A stretch of 15,362 bases of DNA from positions 1 through 15,362 of the forward strand of contig DRBY01000121.1 in assembly GCA_011042755.1 (NCBI GenBank), given 5' to 3'. Numbering within the stretch: the stretch's first letter is position 1; every line of letters starts with the position of its first letter. The position numbers and the translations under genes are program-made. Under the pieces are notes generated by a model, which worked only from the letters and a program-made list of their open reading frames with translations, had not been told where the DNA came from and made no database searches. The DNA is from Thermoproteota archaeon. GTDB lineage: Archaea > Thermoproteota > Korarchaeia > Korarchaeales > Korarchaeaceae. Below are positions 5,952-13,605 of the stretch, piece after piece.

Positions 5952-6665
5952 TTGAACCAGCATAGAGACGCTCACGAGAGGATAATCGACGAGAAAACGG
6001 CGTCCGATCTCAGAGAGCGGCTAGAAGCAGAGATGAAAGAGCCTGTAACAGTAGTCGTGATCGTCGGATCGTCTAACGCTCAGTACAGCACATGGACGGC
6101 TCAACTCATTAGAGAACTCTCCGAACTCAGCAAAAAGATCCTAGCCAGGATCGTAGATGCTGACTTAGAGCCTGACGAGGTTGAGGATATGGGTGTTGAT
6201 CCAAAGCGTACCCCAATAATCCTCGTAGGCCCGGAGAGAGTTTCCGTGAGGTACCTTGGCGCCCCCTCTGGCTATGAGGCCTGGGGGTTCGTCGAGACGA
6301 TCATACAGGTCTCGAAGAGGGAGAGCGGGCTGTCTGCCGATACTGTTGAGACCCTCGGCAAGCTGGTAGAGCTGGGCAAGAGAGTGAAGCTGCAGGTATT
6401 TGTCACGCCGTCGTGCCCCTACTGCCCTCACCAATCCCTACTGGCCAATAGGTTCGCGATAGCCGTTCCGGAGGCCATCGAAGCGGAGACCGTGGAAGCG
6501 TGGGAGAACCCTGACATGGCTGACGCCCTCGGCGTTACGGCGGTTCCGGACACGAGGGTGTACGTGTGGGAGGATGGCAAGTGGGTGCCTAAGGGCAGGC
6601 TGATAGGGGTGCAGCCGGAGGAGAAGTTCGCCGTTGAAGTCGTGATGTCGGCCCTGGGGGAGTGA
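5952..6665 (+). CDS. Protein disulfide oxidoreductase (tandem glutaredoxin/thioredoxin fold)
   Basis: This 237-residue protein belongs to the archaeal protein disulfide oxidoreductase family: two thioredoxin folds in one chain that form or rearrange disulfides, prominent in thermophiles with disulfide-rich cytoplasmic proteins. The second domain is intact, with FVTPSCPYCPH (C155, C158) and the cis-proline region TAVPD. In the first domain, the place where relatives such as the Pyrococcus enzyme have Cys-Gln-Tyr-Cys reads Ala43-Gln-Tyr-Ser46, so both redox cysteines are missing while the fold is kept (RTPIILV, VRYLGAPSGYEAW). It should therefore work through one redox centre only. The start is TTG 5952, supported by GAGGTG 5 bases upstream and the TATA-like box. 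It is followed after 4 bases by surE, so the two are probably cotranscribed. There is no signal peptide. Confidence 0.92.
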   Translation: MNQHRDAHERIIDEKTASDLRERLEAEMKEPVTVVVIVGSSNAQYSTWTAQLIRELSELSKKILARIVDADLEPDEVEDMGVDPKRTPIILVGPERVSVRYLGAPSGYEAWGFVETIIQVSKRESGLSADTVETLGKLVELGKRVKLQVFVTPSCPYCPHQSLLANRFAIAVPEAIEAETVEAWENPDMADALGVTAVPDTRVYVWEDGKWVPKGRLIGVQPEEKFAVEVVMSALGE

Positions 6666-6669
6666 GAGC

Positions 6670-7584
6670 TTGCCGTCCATACTCATCACCAATGATGATG
6701 GAGTTCACTCTCCAGCTCTGAGGGCCCTGTGGAGGTCCTTGCTAGATCGAGACCTCGGAGACGTTACATGCGTCGTGCCGGAGAGGGAGGTCAGCGCCGC
6801 CGGGAAGGGGGTCACGCTTCACAAGCCGCTCAGGATAAGGGAGATCTACGTCAAGCTCAGGAGAGGACGCTATGGTAAGGCCTACCTAGTTAGCGGGACC
6901 CCCGGAGACTGCGTGATGCTGGCCCTGGGGGAGATCATGGCAGACAAGCCTGACGTCGTCGTCAGCGGCATCAACCTCGGCGACAACATAACGGTGGACA
7001 ACCTCTTCACGAGCGGAACCATAGCTGGAGCCATACAGGGCGTTTTGAACGGGATACCGGCGGTCGCGTTCTCTTCAGAGATTCCCGAGGCGCACAGACC
7101 CACGACTCCCGAGGCCTTCGCGATGCACGGGAGAGTGGCCGCGGAGATAGTCGCGTGGATGCTGGAGGAGGGCCTGCCGGAGGGCGTCGACCTCCTGAAC
7201 GTCAACTTCCCGTTTAAGATATCAGACGACACGCCCGTCAGGCTCACCAGGCTCGGTTGGACGAAGTTCGAGAACTACATCTTAGAGAGGCTCGACCCCA
7301 GGGGGAGGCCCTACTACTGGATCGGCAGCAATCCGCTGAGCGTTGGAGAAGGGCAGAGGGGAACCGACCTCTACGCGCTCCTGGTAGAGAGAGCGATCTC
7401 AATAACTCCCGTGAGGCTGCAGGCTACCTTCCCGCTGAGGTTCACCGACAGAGACTGTGAGAGGATGAAGAAGATGTCCGCGGAGGCCTACAGAAAGCTG
7501 CAGAACTTGGCTTCTAGGCTGAGAACCCTCCTCCAAGAGACCGCTAAGGTGAAGGTACCGAGGAAAGGAGAAGGTAAGTCTTAG
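6670..7584 (+). CDS. surE: 5'/3'-nucleotidase SurE
   Basis: This metal-dependent nucleoside monophosphate phosphatase (survival protein family) is cytoplasmic and linked to nucleotide pools and stress survival. The N-terminus has the metal-binding ITNDDG (D9, D10), then S42 in REVSAAGKG, the GTPGDCV block and N102 in VSGINLGDN, followed by TSGTIAGA: all expected SurE active-site elements. At 304 residues it is longer than the roughly 250 of bacterial SurE, with extra length towards the basic C-terminus, as in several archaeal members. The start is TTG at 6670, 4 bases after the disulfide oxidoreductase stop, with a GGGGGAG tract upstream at the end of that gene. The short gap suggests one transcript from the promoter before 5952. 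The 3' end faces the PPC-domain gene across 74 bases. Confidence 0.95.
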   Translation: MPSILITNDDGVHSPALRALWRSLLDRDLGDVTCVVPEREVSAAGKGVTLHKPLRIREIYVKLRRGRYGKAYLVSGTPGDCVMLALGEIMADKPDVVVSGINLGDNITVDNLFTSGTIAGAIQGVLNGIPAVAFSSEIPEAHRPTTPEAFAMHGRVAAEIVAWMLEEGLPEGVDLLNVNFPFKISDDTPVRLTRLGWTKFENYILERLDPRGRPYYWIGSNPLSVGEGQRGTDLYALLVERAISITPVRLQATFPLRFTDRDCERMKKMSAEAYRKLQNLASRLRTLLQETAKVKVPRKGEGKS

Positions 7585-7658
7585 CCGCTCTTCTGGAACC
7601 CTCCTTAATTTGTGAAGAGAGAAGAGAGGGCAGTGGCCGTACTACATTCGTGGAGCAA

Positions 7659-8075
7659 TCAGACATCTAGCGCTACAAAGCCATAAGGCGTCTTCAGGGT
7701 TCTCCTGACCTCTTTGTCTAAGACCACCAAGAAGACCTCCAGAGTGGGTTCGACGGTAGCCTCGAGCAAGTGACCTGCCACGATCTGGCCCTCACTAGCC
7801 AGCACAACGTGAATGTGAGGGAATAGGGTTCCATCTTCCTTCACAGAGACGTTTCCAATCAGCGACGCAACCTCGTGAAATCCCTCGACAAGGGTCTCCT
7901 TGTACGCTCCCTTCTCGAGGTCAAAGATGCCTACCCTCGCTCTCGAGACTCCGCCTATCGCGAAGACGGCGGCGCCTCTCACTCCCAGATCCTTGGCTCT
8001 CCTCGCTATGGCCGATACCACTTCTTCGCCAGGATCCAACCTGATCAAGTGAACCTCGCGTACCCCGGCTCTCAT
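7659..8075 (-). CDS. PPC/DUF296 domain protein
   Basis: This 138-residue single-domain protein of the plant- and prokaryote-conserved (PPC, DUF296) family has the core FAIGGVSRARVGIFD, GNVSV and PHIHVVLASEGQIVAGHL. Three histidines, H87, H89 and H102, match the conserved His set that is thought to bind a metal in prokaryotic members, which form trimers. Plant relatives are fused to AT-hooks; here there is no DNA-binding extension, and the role of stand-alone archaeal copies is unknown. The ATG at 8075 overlaps the stop of the upstream SPFH gene as TGATG, so translation of the two is probably coupled and their functions may be related. The proteins show no obvious shared domain to say how. Confidence 0.88.
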   Translation of the reverse strand: MRAGVREVHLIRLDPGEEVVSAIARRAKDLGVRGAAVFAIGGVSRARVGIFDLEKGAYKETLVEGFHEVASLIGNVSVKEDGTLFPHIHVVLASEGQIVAGHLLEATVEPTLEVFLVVLDKEVRRTLKTPYGFVALDV

Positions 8076-9055
8076 CAGCCCTCACCTACTGGGTACAGCA
8101 GGGGCAGCTGACCTCCCTGAGGCGAGAGTATTACGATAAATCTAGTCCCGTTGGCCTGCAGCTGCGCGAGATTCTGAATTAGTACGTAGAGCTGGGCTAC
8201 GGCCTCTCTGTTCCCCCCCACAGCAGCTATTTTGTCGATAGCATCCGCAAGAGCCTGAGCCTGTATTATACGAGCCTGGGCCTCTCCTTGCGCCTCGAGT
8301 ACCTTGGCCTGAGCGGAGGCGTTCGCCAGAATGAGGGTTCTGTTTCTCTCGTACTGGGCGGCTATCATCCTCTGCTGAGCAGCCAGCTTCTCTTGAATAG
8401 CCTCCATGAACTTCTGCGGGAGCCCTATGTTCCTCACGTACACCTCGTCTATTATGAAGGCACTCCCGACTGCGGGGTCAGAGTTAAGGCTCTCTCGAAG
8501 CCTCTGCAGGATCTCATGTCCAATCTCCTGCCTGGTCTCAGCTATCGTGGCCGCCTCGTACTGCGAGACTACGTCCCTAGCGACCTTCCTGATCTCAGGC
8601 ACTATGAGCTTGTCCTCGTAGTCCAGCTCGGGGTAGGCTCTGACGAGTGCGGGAGCGTAGTCTGGGTCTATGTGCCACCTGACGGTTAGGTCAACCCAGG
8701 CCTGGAGCCCATCCTTGGTGAGAGCTTCTATCGCTGGATAGTCGCCTACCCCCTTGCCCCAGCCCCTCTCGGGTACCTCGAATTCTGTCCACATGTGGAC
8801 GGCGTCGGTGGCGACGTACACAGATTTTACAGTCCGCCAAGGAGCCTTGAATCCTATCCTTGGCCCCAAGATCGGCTTTTCAGAGATATATCCTGTTAGA
8901 GGGTCTACTATGACCCCCGCATAGCCTAGCTCCACGCGGAAGAAGACTCTACCCAGCGAGAGCGCCAGCAGGGCCATTATGAAGATTGCTAAGAGGAGCT
9001 TTGCCGCGACGCCTCCTCCCGCCTTTGGAACCCTAACTTCCACTCGATCGGACAT
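8075..9055 (-). CDS. SPFH/Band 7 (prohibitin/stomatin-like) membrane protein
   Basis: This 326-residue protein has a short cytoplasmic lead, one membrane helix (about residues 18-35), a Band 7 domain (roughly 45-210: YAGVIVD, then a stretch with DLTVRWHID, VRKVARD-like helices and YVRNIGLP), and a long Ala/Gln-rich helical segment (about 213-275, including QAKVLEAQGEAQARIIQAQ) predicted to form a coiled coil. Such proteins form large ring-like oligomers on membranes and commonly act with membrane proteases or organise membrane domains. It resembles prohibitins more than classical stomatins, and no NfeD-type protease partner is next to it; its neighbour is the PPC/DUF296 gene, with overlapping stop and start. 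A TATA-like box about 30 bases before the ATG suggests a nearly leaderless message. It is divergent from the DOMON-like gene. Confidence 0.9.
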   Translation of the reverse strand: MSDRVEVRVPKAGGGVAAKLLLAIFIMALLALSLGRVFFRVELGYAGVIVDPLTGYISEKPILGPRIGFKAPWRTVKSVYVATDAVHMWTEFEVPERGWGKGVGDYPAIEALTKDGLQAWVDLTVRWHIDPDYAPALVRAYPELDYEDKLIVPEIRKVARDVVSQYEAATIAETRQEIGHEILQRLRESLNSDPAVGSAFIIDEVYVRNIGLPQKFMEAIQEKLAAQQRMIAAQYERNRTLILANASAQAKVLEAQGEAQARIIQAQALADAIDKIAAVGGNREAVAQLYVLIQNLAQLQANGTRFIVILSPQGGQLPLLYPVGEG

Positions 9056-9080
9056 CGTACTCTAGCCGGGGGGATTGCGG

Positions 9081-9090
9081 CAATAAAGTT
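9081..9090 (-). promoter_or_regulatory. TATA-like box of the SPFH-PPC operon
   Basis: On the minus strand aactttattg is centred about 30 bases before the ATG at 9055. No ribosome-binding site is visible between them, which fits a leaderless or very short-leader transcript. Confidence 0.5.
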
Positions 9091-9132
9091 GGACTTCTGA
9101 TCGTCGTTCTCTGCTCTCAACCTAACTCTCAT

Positions 9133-9149
9133 CGTCTCATGTCGAGACG
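9133..9149. repeat. Perfect 6-bp inverted repeat (possible operator)
   Basis: CGTCTC and GAGACG flank a 5-base spacer (ATGTC), forming a 17-bp dyad in the gap between the divergent SPFH and DOMON-like genes. It lies immediately before a weak TATA-like stretch (9151-9160) that is about 29 bases before the ATG at 9185, where a regulator could touch the basal machinery. A palindrome this short can arise by chance. Confidence 0.4.
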
Positions 9150-9184
9150 GAAAGAATAGAGTGTGCGGAATCAGGTGAACTTTG

Positions 9185-10228
9185 ATGGTCCATAGGTTAT
9201 TGTCTGCGCTCTCGCTCCTCCTGCTCGTTACCCCGGCGGCGTGGGCTGTATGTCAGGGAGCTGCAAAGATCCCTTTCACACCTTATCCGGATAAGCTGAC
9301 GCTGAAGGGCGTCATAGGTCCTGGTGAATACGCTGGAGCCGTGAACGTAGCCGGAGTCACCGTGCACTGGATGCACGATGGACAGAGGCTGTACATCGGC
9401 CTCTCGAGTCCGGGGAAGGGATACGCCTCCATAGGGTGGAGAAAGGCGGGCGAGGGAGGGTGGGCTAACCTCATCGTAGCTTGGGTTGAAGGCCCTGGCG
9501 CCGTGAAGATTGAGGACAGAAAAACTAGGGGAGGGGACAGCTCTCTGGACGACCAAAACGTGCTGGCCGTGGCGGGAAAGGAGGGGCCATCGGGCACGGT
9601 AATAGAGTTCGTCTATCCACTGATGACGGGTGATCCCTTCGACCCCGTGCTCAGGCCTGGCGACACCATAGAGGTCACAGTCGCCTACCACGCTGAGTCG
9701 GATGATCCTAGCCAGCCCCCAACCTCTCAGGGATCGATAACAGCCGTGATTGAGGAGACCCCCTACCCGGGAAGCGAGGCGTTCTGGCTCGTGGCCAGGT
9801 CAGATGTGGACGCTGAGATGAACTCAGACCTCGCCCAGCTGTTCTTCCTAGGGCTGAAGAGAGAGCGGACGGGTGGGCTCGAAGTGATCTTGGGAGGACC
9901 GGCCGTAAACGAGGACTGGCCTGAGGGACAGGTTGAGTTCGTCAAGGCTGGCGGCTACTATGTGGGGCTCAAATACGCGGGGGTCACTCTCATGGCCGAG
10001 TACGGCTACAAGGATTACGCCGCAGTAATTCCAGTCAGATCCGGCGATAGAACCTACCTCTTCGTCGGAGGAGTGACTAGGTACGGGACTAGGGCTGCGC
10101 TCCTGTGGGCCGCCACGAACTTCCAGGCCGCCCTCTCAGCGAACGTCACGATAGTCTACTGGAGGGACAAGAACGGCAATGGCGAGGTGGACCCGCTCAC
10201 CGAGGTCATGGTGGAAGCTAGGACATGA
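9185..10228 (+). CDS. Secreted DOMON-like domain protein
   Basis: The 347-residue product begins with a classical signal peptide: MVHR, a leucine-rich core, and AWA at 19-21 as the probable cleavage site; there is no membrane helix further on. After it, roughly residues 35-190 look like a DOMON-type beta-sandwich (VTVHWMHDGQRLYIGLSS, then YASIGWR, IVAWVEG, VEFVYPL-like and IEVTVAYHA strands). DOMON domains bind haem or sugar in exported redox proteins; Met and His residues that could ligate haem are present but I cannot assign them. The C-terminal part is not recognised; it contains DKNGNGEVD near the end, a DxNxNGxxD calcium-loop pattern. The start is ATG 9185, with AGGTGA 6 bases upstream, rather than TTG one codon before. 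The 3' end is 3 bases from the convergent methionine adenosyltransferase gene. Confidence 0.75.
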   Translation: MVHRLLSALSLLLLVTPAAWAVCQGAAKIPFTPYPDKLTLKGVIGPGEYAGAVNVAGVTVHWMHDGQRLYIGLSSPGKGYASIGWRKAGEGGWANLIVAWVEGPGAVKIEDRKTRGGDSSLDDQNVLAVAGKEGPSGTVIEFVYPLMTGDPFDPVLRPGDTIEVTVAYHAESDDPSQPPTSQGSITAVIEETPYPGSEAFWLVARSDVDAEMNSDLAQLFFLGLKRERTGGLEVILGGPAVNEDWPEGQVEFVKAGGYYVGLKYAGVTLMAEYGYKDYAAVIPVRSGDRTYLFVGGVTRYGTRAALLWAATNFQAALSANVTIVYWRDKNGNGEVDPLTEVMVEART

Positions 10229-10231
10229 GGC

Positions 10232-11440
10232 TCAGTAAGTGGGTATCTCGCCGTCTATGAGCCGCTCTACGAACCTCCCTATGTCCTCTAGCTCCTTCAC
10301 CATGACTTCTTCAACAGCCGGCTTGACATCGTCTAGAGTGACCCCTCTCTCTACGCTGACCTCGGCCGCGGCCAGAGCCGGGTCGTTGATGGGGTGCCCT
10401 ATCCTGCTCAAGAGCCACACGTAGGCCTCTCTGACTCCAGAGACCTCTTCGTGGATCTTCTGGGCGATGTGATGAGTCAAGACGTTGTATATCTTACCGA
10501 CGTGGCTCACAGGGTTCTTTCCGGCGGCCGCCTCGCTGCTCCTCGGCCTCATCAGTGGGATGACTCCGTTTACGCCATTGCCCCTCCCCACCTGCCCCGA
10601 GTCACCGCCCTCCGCGCTCGTGCCGAGGACCGTTAGGTAGACGCCTCCCACGCCTCTGCCAGGTCTGTCCAGCGTGTTGAGAGCTATGTTTATCTCCTCA
10701 AAGTCGTATCTATCTCTGACAAAGCTGTTTAGCTCCTCTAGCACCTCGCCCTTCATTCTGAAGTACTCTGACTCGCTGGCAATGTACCTGTCCACGAATG
10801 CTAGGGCCACGGTAATGTCGAGCCTGTCCCCTACTCTGTACCCCATCACCTTCACATCCTCGCCAGTCTCTGGGTGCCTCTTCTTGAACTCCGGAGAGTT
10901 GAGGAACTTCTCCACCTCTAGAACTGCTCTCTCGGTGCGTGAGAGGGGAGCGTAGCCTACCGCCGCAGAAGTATCGTTGGCGCCGAGGGGTCCGCTCCCC
11001 CTCTTGAAGATGTCGGTAAGCTCGGCGCTTCCAGGCTTGAGTTCCACTTGGTACCGCACGTGCTCATCGGGATCCACAAACCGAAGGTTCTCTCTAATCC
11101 AGTTCTTGGCGGCCTGAATGACGATCTCCTCGATAGGTATCTCTTCTCCAGCGAAGGAGTTGGTTGCTCGATCGCCAAACACAATGAGCATTGGCTTGAT
11201 TACCCTACCCCCACCGAAAGCCGGTTCCGTGACGCCCGCCGCGAGCAGCGACTTGTCGGCGTTGTAATGTAGAAGACCCCCGAACCTCCTCAGGTATTCT
11301 CTGCTGAGTTCCAGAGAGACCCTCTCCATGATTGCGTCGCAGATAGTGTCCGGATGTCCAATCCCCTTTCGCTCGACGATCTCTATCGGTTGATCGTCCA
11401 TAGGAACACGTACTGACTCCTCGACAACAACCCTAGCCAT
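10232..11440 (-). CDS. mat: Archaeal-type S-adenosylmethionine synthetase (methionine adenosyltransferase)
   Basis: This cytoplasmic enzyme makes S-adenosylmethionine from methionine and ATP. The 402-residue protein matches the archaeal class, which is very divergent from bacterial Met[21 protein letters not shown] near the N-terminus, [18 protein letters not shown], the nucleotide-site region [29 protein letters not shown], and [11 protein letters not shown]. Length is as expected (about 400). It is strong evidence that the host is an archaeon. It starts at ATG with a TATA-like box 36 bases upstream and no obvious ribosome-binding site. It lies downstream of ptsI on the same strand but has its own promoter, so cotranscription is not needed. 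Confidence 0.96.
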   Translation of the reverse strand: MARVVVEESVRVPMDDQPIEIVERKGIGHPDTICDAIMERVSLELSREYLRRFGGLLHYNADKSLLAAGVTEPAFGGGRVIKPMLIVFGDRATNSFAGEEIPIEEIVIQAAKNWIRENLRFVDPDEHVRYQVELKPGSAELTDIFKRGSGPLGANDTSAAVGYAPLSRTERAVLEVEKFLNSPEFKKRHPETGEDVKVMGYRVGDRLDITVALAFVDRYIASESEYFRMKGEVLEELNSFVRDRYDFEEINIALNTLDRPGRGVGGVYLTVLGTSAEGGDSGQVGRGNGVNGVIPLMRPRSSEAAAGKNPVSHVGKIYNVLTHHIAQKIHEEVSGVREAYVWLLSRIGHPINDPALAAAEVSVERGVTLDDVKPAVEEVMVKELEDIGRFVERLIDGEIPTY

Positions 11441-11472
11441 CTGGGATCAGACCAACGGCCTACGGCCTCTCC

Positions 11473-11480
11473 TAAATAAA
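11473..11480 (-). promoter_or_regulatory. TATA-like box of the methionine adenosyltransferase gene
   Basis: On the minus strand TTTATTTA is centred about 36 bases before the ATG at 11440, in the 65-base gap after the ptsI stop. Confidence 0.55.
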
Positions 11481-11505
11481 GCTCGGCCCCATGCTGAGGT
11501 ACGGG

Positions 11506-13257
11506 TCAATCGTCGGCCAGCTTAATAGAACGCGTAAATGAGTCCAAGACGTCGATTACCTCGCCGAGGGTTCTAGCCGAGAGGACGCGATCTACCAGCT
11601 TCTCTGCAGCCTCTTTGGTGATAGACCTGATCAGCCTCTTGGCCCTAGGTATAGAGGATGGAACCATGCTCAGCTCGTCTATCCCCATGCCCACTAGGAG
11701 AGGGATCGACCTTGGATCTCCGGCCATCTCTCCACACATTCCGACGTGTATGCCCGCCTCGTGGGCCGCCGATATGACCGTGTGTATAGCCCTAACGACA
11801 GAAGGCTGCAGGTAGTTGTACAGCTCGCTCACAAGCTCGTTGCCTCTGTCGGCCGCCATTATGTACTGAGTCAGGTCGTTGGTGCCAAGACTGAAGAAGT
11901 CGACTTCTTTCGCTAGCTCTCTGGCCAAGAGGACGGCAGATGGGGTCTCAACCATTATGCCGACCTTCACGTCTTCCTTGAACTCTTTACCCTCCTTTCT
12001 GAGCTCTGAGGCTGCCTCTTGGAGGACCTCCTTTGCTTCTCTCACCTCCTCAATGGTTGAGATCATTGGGAACATGACCCAGAGGTTTCCGTCCTTTGCC
12101 GTCCTCAGTATCGCCTTCAGCTGCGTCCGAAGTATCTCTGGGCGATCCAGCGTGACTCGTATTCCCCTCCACCCAAGCATGGGGTTGGGCTCCTCAGGCA
12201 TTGGGAAGTACGGGAGAGGCTTGTCGGCACCTATGTCGAGAGTGCGAACAATCACAGGCTTATCGCCGAATTTTTTCGCAATCTGACAGAGCTTAGAGTA
12301 TATCTCTTCTTCCGTCGGGAATCTGCGGCCGTTGACATACATGAACTCAGTCCTGAGGAGGCCAACCCCCTCGGCGCCCATCTTTAGCGCGTAATCGACA
12401 TCTTCCATTCCGCCTATGTTCGCGAAGGTTTCAACAGCGTGCCCGTCCAGCGTAACAGCCTGCAGCGGAGCGTACTTCATCAGAATGAGTCTCTCCTGGA
12501 TCTTCTCTGACATCTTCACCTGGTACTTCTTCATGGTCTCCCTGTCCGGCCTCACTATGACGAGACCCTGATCCCCGTCTACCACCACGATGTCTCCAGC
12601 CCGCACGTGGACTGACAGGTCCTTCAACCCAACTACTGCCGGTATGCCGAGGGTTCTAGCGACTATTGCAACGTGAGACGTTGGGCCGCCCGTGTCGGTA
12701 GCGAAGCCCAGCACTTTCGACTTGTCGAGCTGGGCTACGTCGCTCGGTAGCAGTTCACGGGCCACCACGACGGACTCCTCTGGCGGAGCCGAGATCTCGT
12801 CTATTTTGCCCTTGAGAGCAGTTATCACGAGTCTCTTGACGTCTCTCACGTCGGCAGCCCTCTCCCTCATGTACTGGCTCTCCATCTCCTCGAATAGCTT
12901 GGCGACCCTCTCCAGCACCACGTCGACGGCGTACTCCGCGTTCACCAGCTGCTCTCTTATCATGACCTCTACTGGGTGCAGGAAGGCGGCGTCGTCCTCT
13001 AGAATCATCAGGTGGGCCTCGTAGATCTTGGCCTCCTCCTCGCCAACCTCAGACCTGACTCGATCTGCCAGCCCCTTGATGTAGCTCCTAGCCATCGTTA
13101 TGGCGCTCTTAAATCTGAGAATCTCAGACTCAACCTGCTCTCGGGGGATCTGTTTCTTCTCCACCTCGACATATCCCCTTATGTAGAGGTATGCCTTACC
13201 TACCGCCACTCCGGGCGAGGCGGGGATTCCCTTGAACTCGCGGGGGCCCGCCCGCAA
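11506..13257 (-). CDS. ptsI: PTS Enzyme I (phosphoenolpyruvate-protein phosphotransferase)
   Basis: Enzyme I takes phosphate from phosphoenolpyruvate and passes it to HPr, the first step of the sugar phosphotransferase system. All parts are visible: the N-terminal KGIPASPGVAVGKAY strand and helical HPr-binding region, the phosphohistidine loop GGPTSHVAIVAR (H195), VDGDQG, and the C-terminal PEP-binding barrel with GGMEDVDYALKMGAEGVGLLRTEF, NPMLGWRGIR, VGIMVETP, FFSLGTNDLTQY and the active cysteine in GMCGEMAGDP (C508). At 583 residues it is full length. I place the start at TTG 13257, one base after the ptsH stop and 9 bases after GGGGAGG; TTG 13275, overlapping ptsH by 17 bases, is the alternative. 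It forms an operon with ptsH. PTS genes are uncommon in Archaea outside haloarchaea and a few thermophiles; no EII component is in the window. Confidence 0.95.
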   Translation of the reverse strand: MRAGPREFKGIPASPGVAVGKAYLYIRGYVEVEKKQIPREQVESEILRFKSAITMARSYIKGLADRVRSEVGEEEAKIYEAHLMILEDDAAFLHPVEVMIREQLVNAEYAVDVVLERVAKLFEEMESQYMRERAADVRDVKRLVITALKGKIDEISAPPEESVVVARELLPSDVAQLDKSKVLGFATDTGGPTSHVAIVARTLGIPAVVGLKDLSVHVRAGDIVVVDGDQGLVIVRPDRETMKKYQVKMSEKIQERLILMKYAPLQAVTLDGHAVETFANIGGMEDVDYALKMGAEGVGLLRTEFMYVNGRRFPTEEEIYSKLCQIAKKFGDKPVIVRTLDIGADKPLPYFPMPEEPNPMLGWRGIRVTLDRPEILRTQLKAILRTAKDGNLWVMFPMISTIEEVREAKEVLQEAASELRKEGKEFKEDVKVGIMVETPSAVLLARELAKEVDFFSLGTNDLTQYIMAADRGNELVSELYNYLQPSVVRAIHTVISAAHEAGIHVGMCGEMAGDPRSIPLLVGMGIDELSMVPSSIPRAKRLIRSITKEAAEKLVDRVLSARTLGEVIDVLDSFTRSIKLADD

Positions 13258-13258
13258 C

Positions 13259-13534
13259 CTATTCAGCCTCCCCAAATCTATCCTCGACTAGCGACACCAA
13301 GGTCCGCACCGCATCCTCAGCGTCCTCTCCCTCAGCAATTATCGTTATCCAATGCCCACACTCTGCGCCAAGCGAGAGGACGCCCAGAATGCTCTTTGCA
13401 TCGGCTTGCTTATCATCCTTTCTGACGGTTATCTTCGCCTTGAATTTCTTGGCTGTCTGAACGAATAGGGAGGCTGGCCTGGCGTGGAGGCCAACTTTGT
13501 TCTTTAGCTGCACAGTTGCCTCTGCGCGTCCCAT
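13259..13534 (-). CDS. ptsH: HPr phosphocarrier protein of the PTS
   Basis: HPr receives phosphate from Enzyme I and hands it to EIIA components or to DhaM-type proteins. The 91-residue protein has the phosphohistidine signature GLHARPAS (H17) and the second signature KSILGVLSLGAECG with a serine at S48, equivalent to the regulatory Ser46 of Gram-positive HPr. Size and motifs match canonical HPr closely. It starts at ATG with GGAGGG 7 bases upstream and a TATA-like box about 44 bases upstream, so it should lead a two-gene ptsH-ptsI transcript. No HPr kinase is in the window, so regulation through Ser48 cannot be judged. The gene is divergent from rpe, with which it appears to share its promoter box. 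Confidence 0.95.
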   Translation of the reverse strand: MGRAEATVQLKNKVGLHARPASLFVQTAKKFKAKITVRKDDKQADAKSILGVLSLGAECGHWITIIAEGEDAEDAVRTLVSLVEDRFGEAE

Positions 13535-13573
13535 TTAGAGTCCCTCCAAACGGCACCAGTTTTGTCATGGACA

Positions 13574-13582
13574 CTTAAATAC
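13574..13582. promoter_or_regulatory. TATA-like box shared by divergent ptsH and rpe
   Basis: The near-palindromic cttaaatac is the only AT-rich element in the 71-base gap. Its centre is 28 bases before the rpe ATG (leaderless geometry) and 44 bases before the ptsH ATG (short leader with GGAGGG). Use in both directions is inferred. Confidence 0.55.
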
Positions 13583-13605
13583 TTGCCGAAGACCAAGACT
13601 AGGAC

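Noticed and set aside
7588..7619. CTCTTC / GAAGAG inverted repeat between the convergent surE and PPC genes
   Set aside because: The arms are 6 bases, separated by 20, with no T-run after them; too weak to call a terminator.
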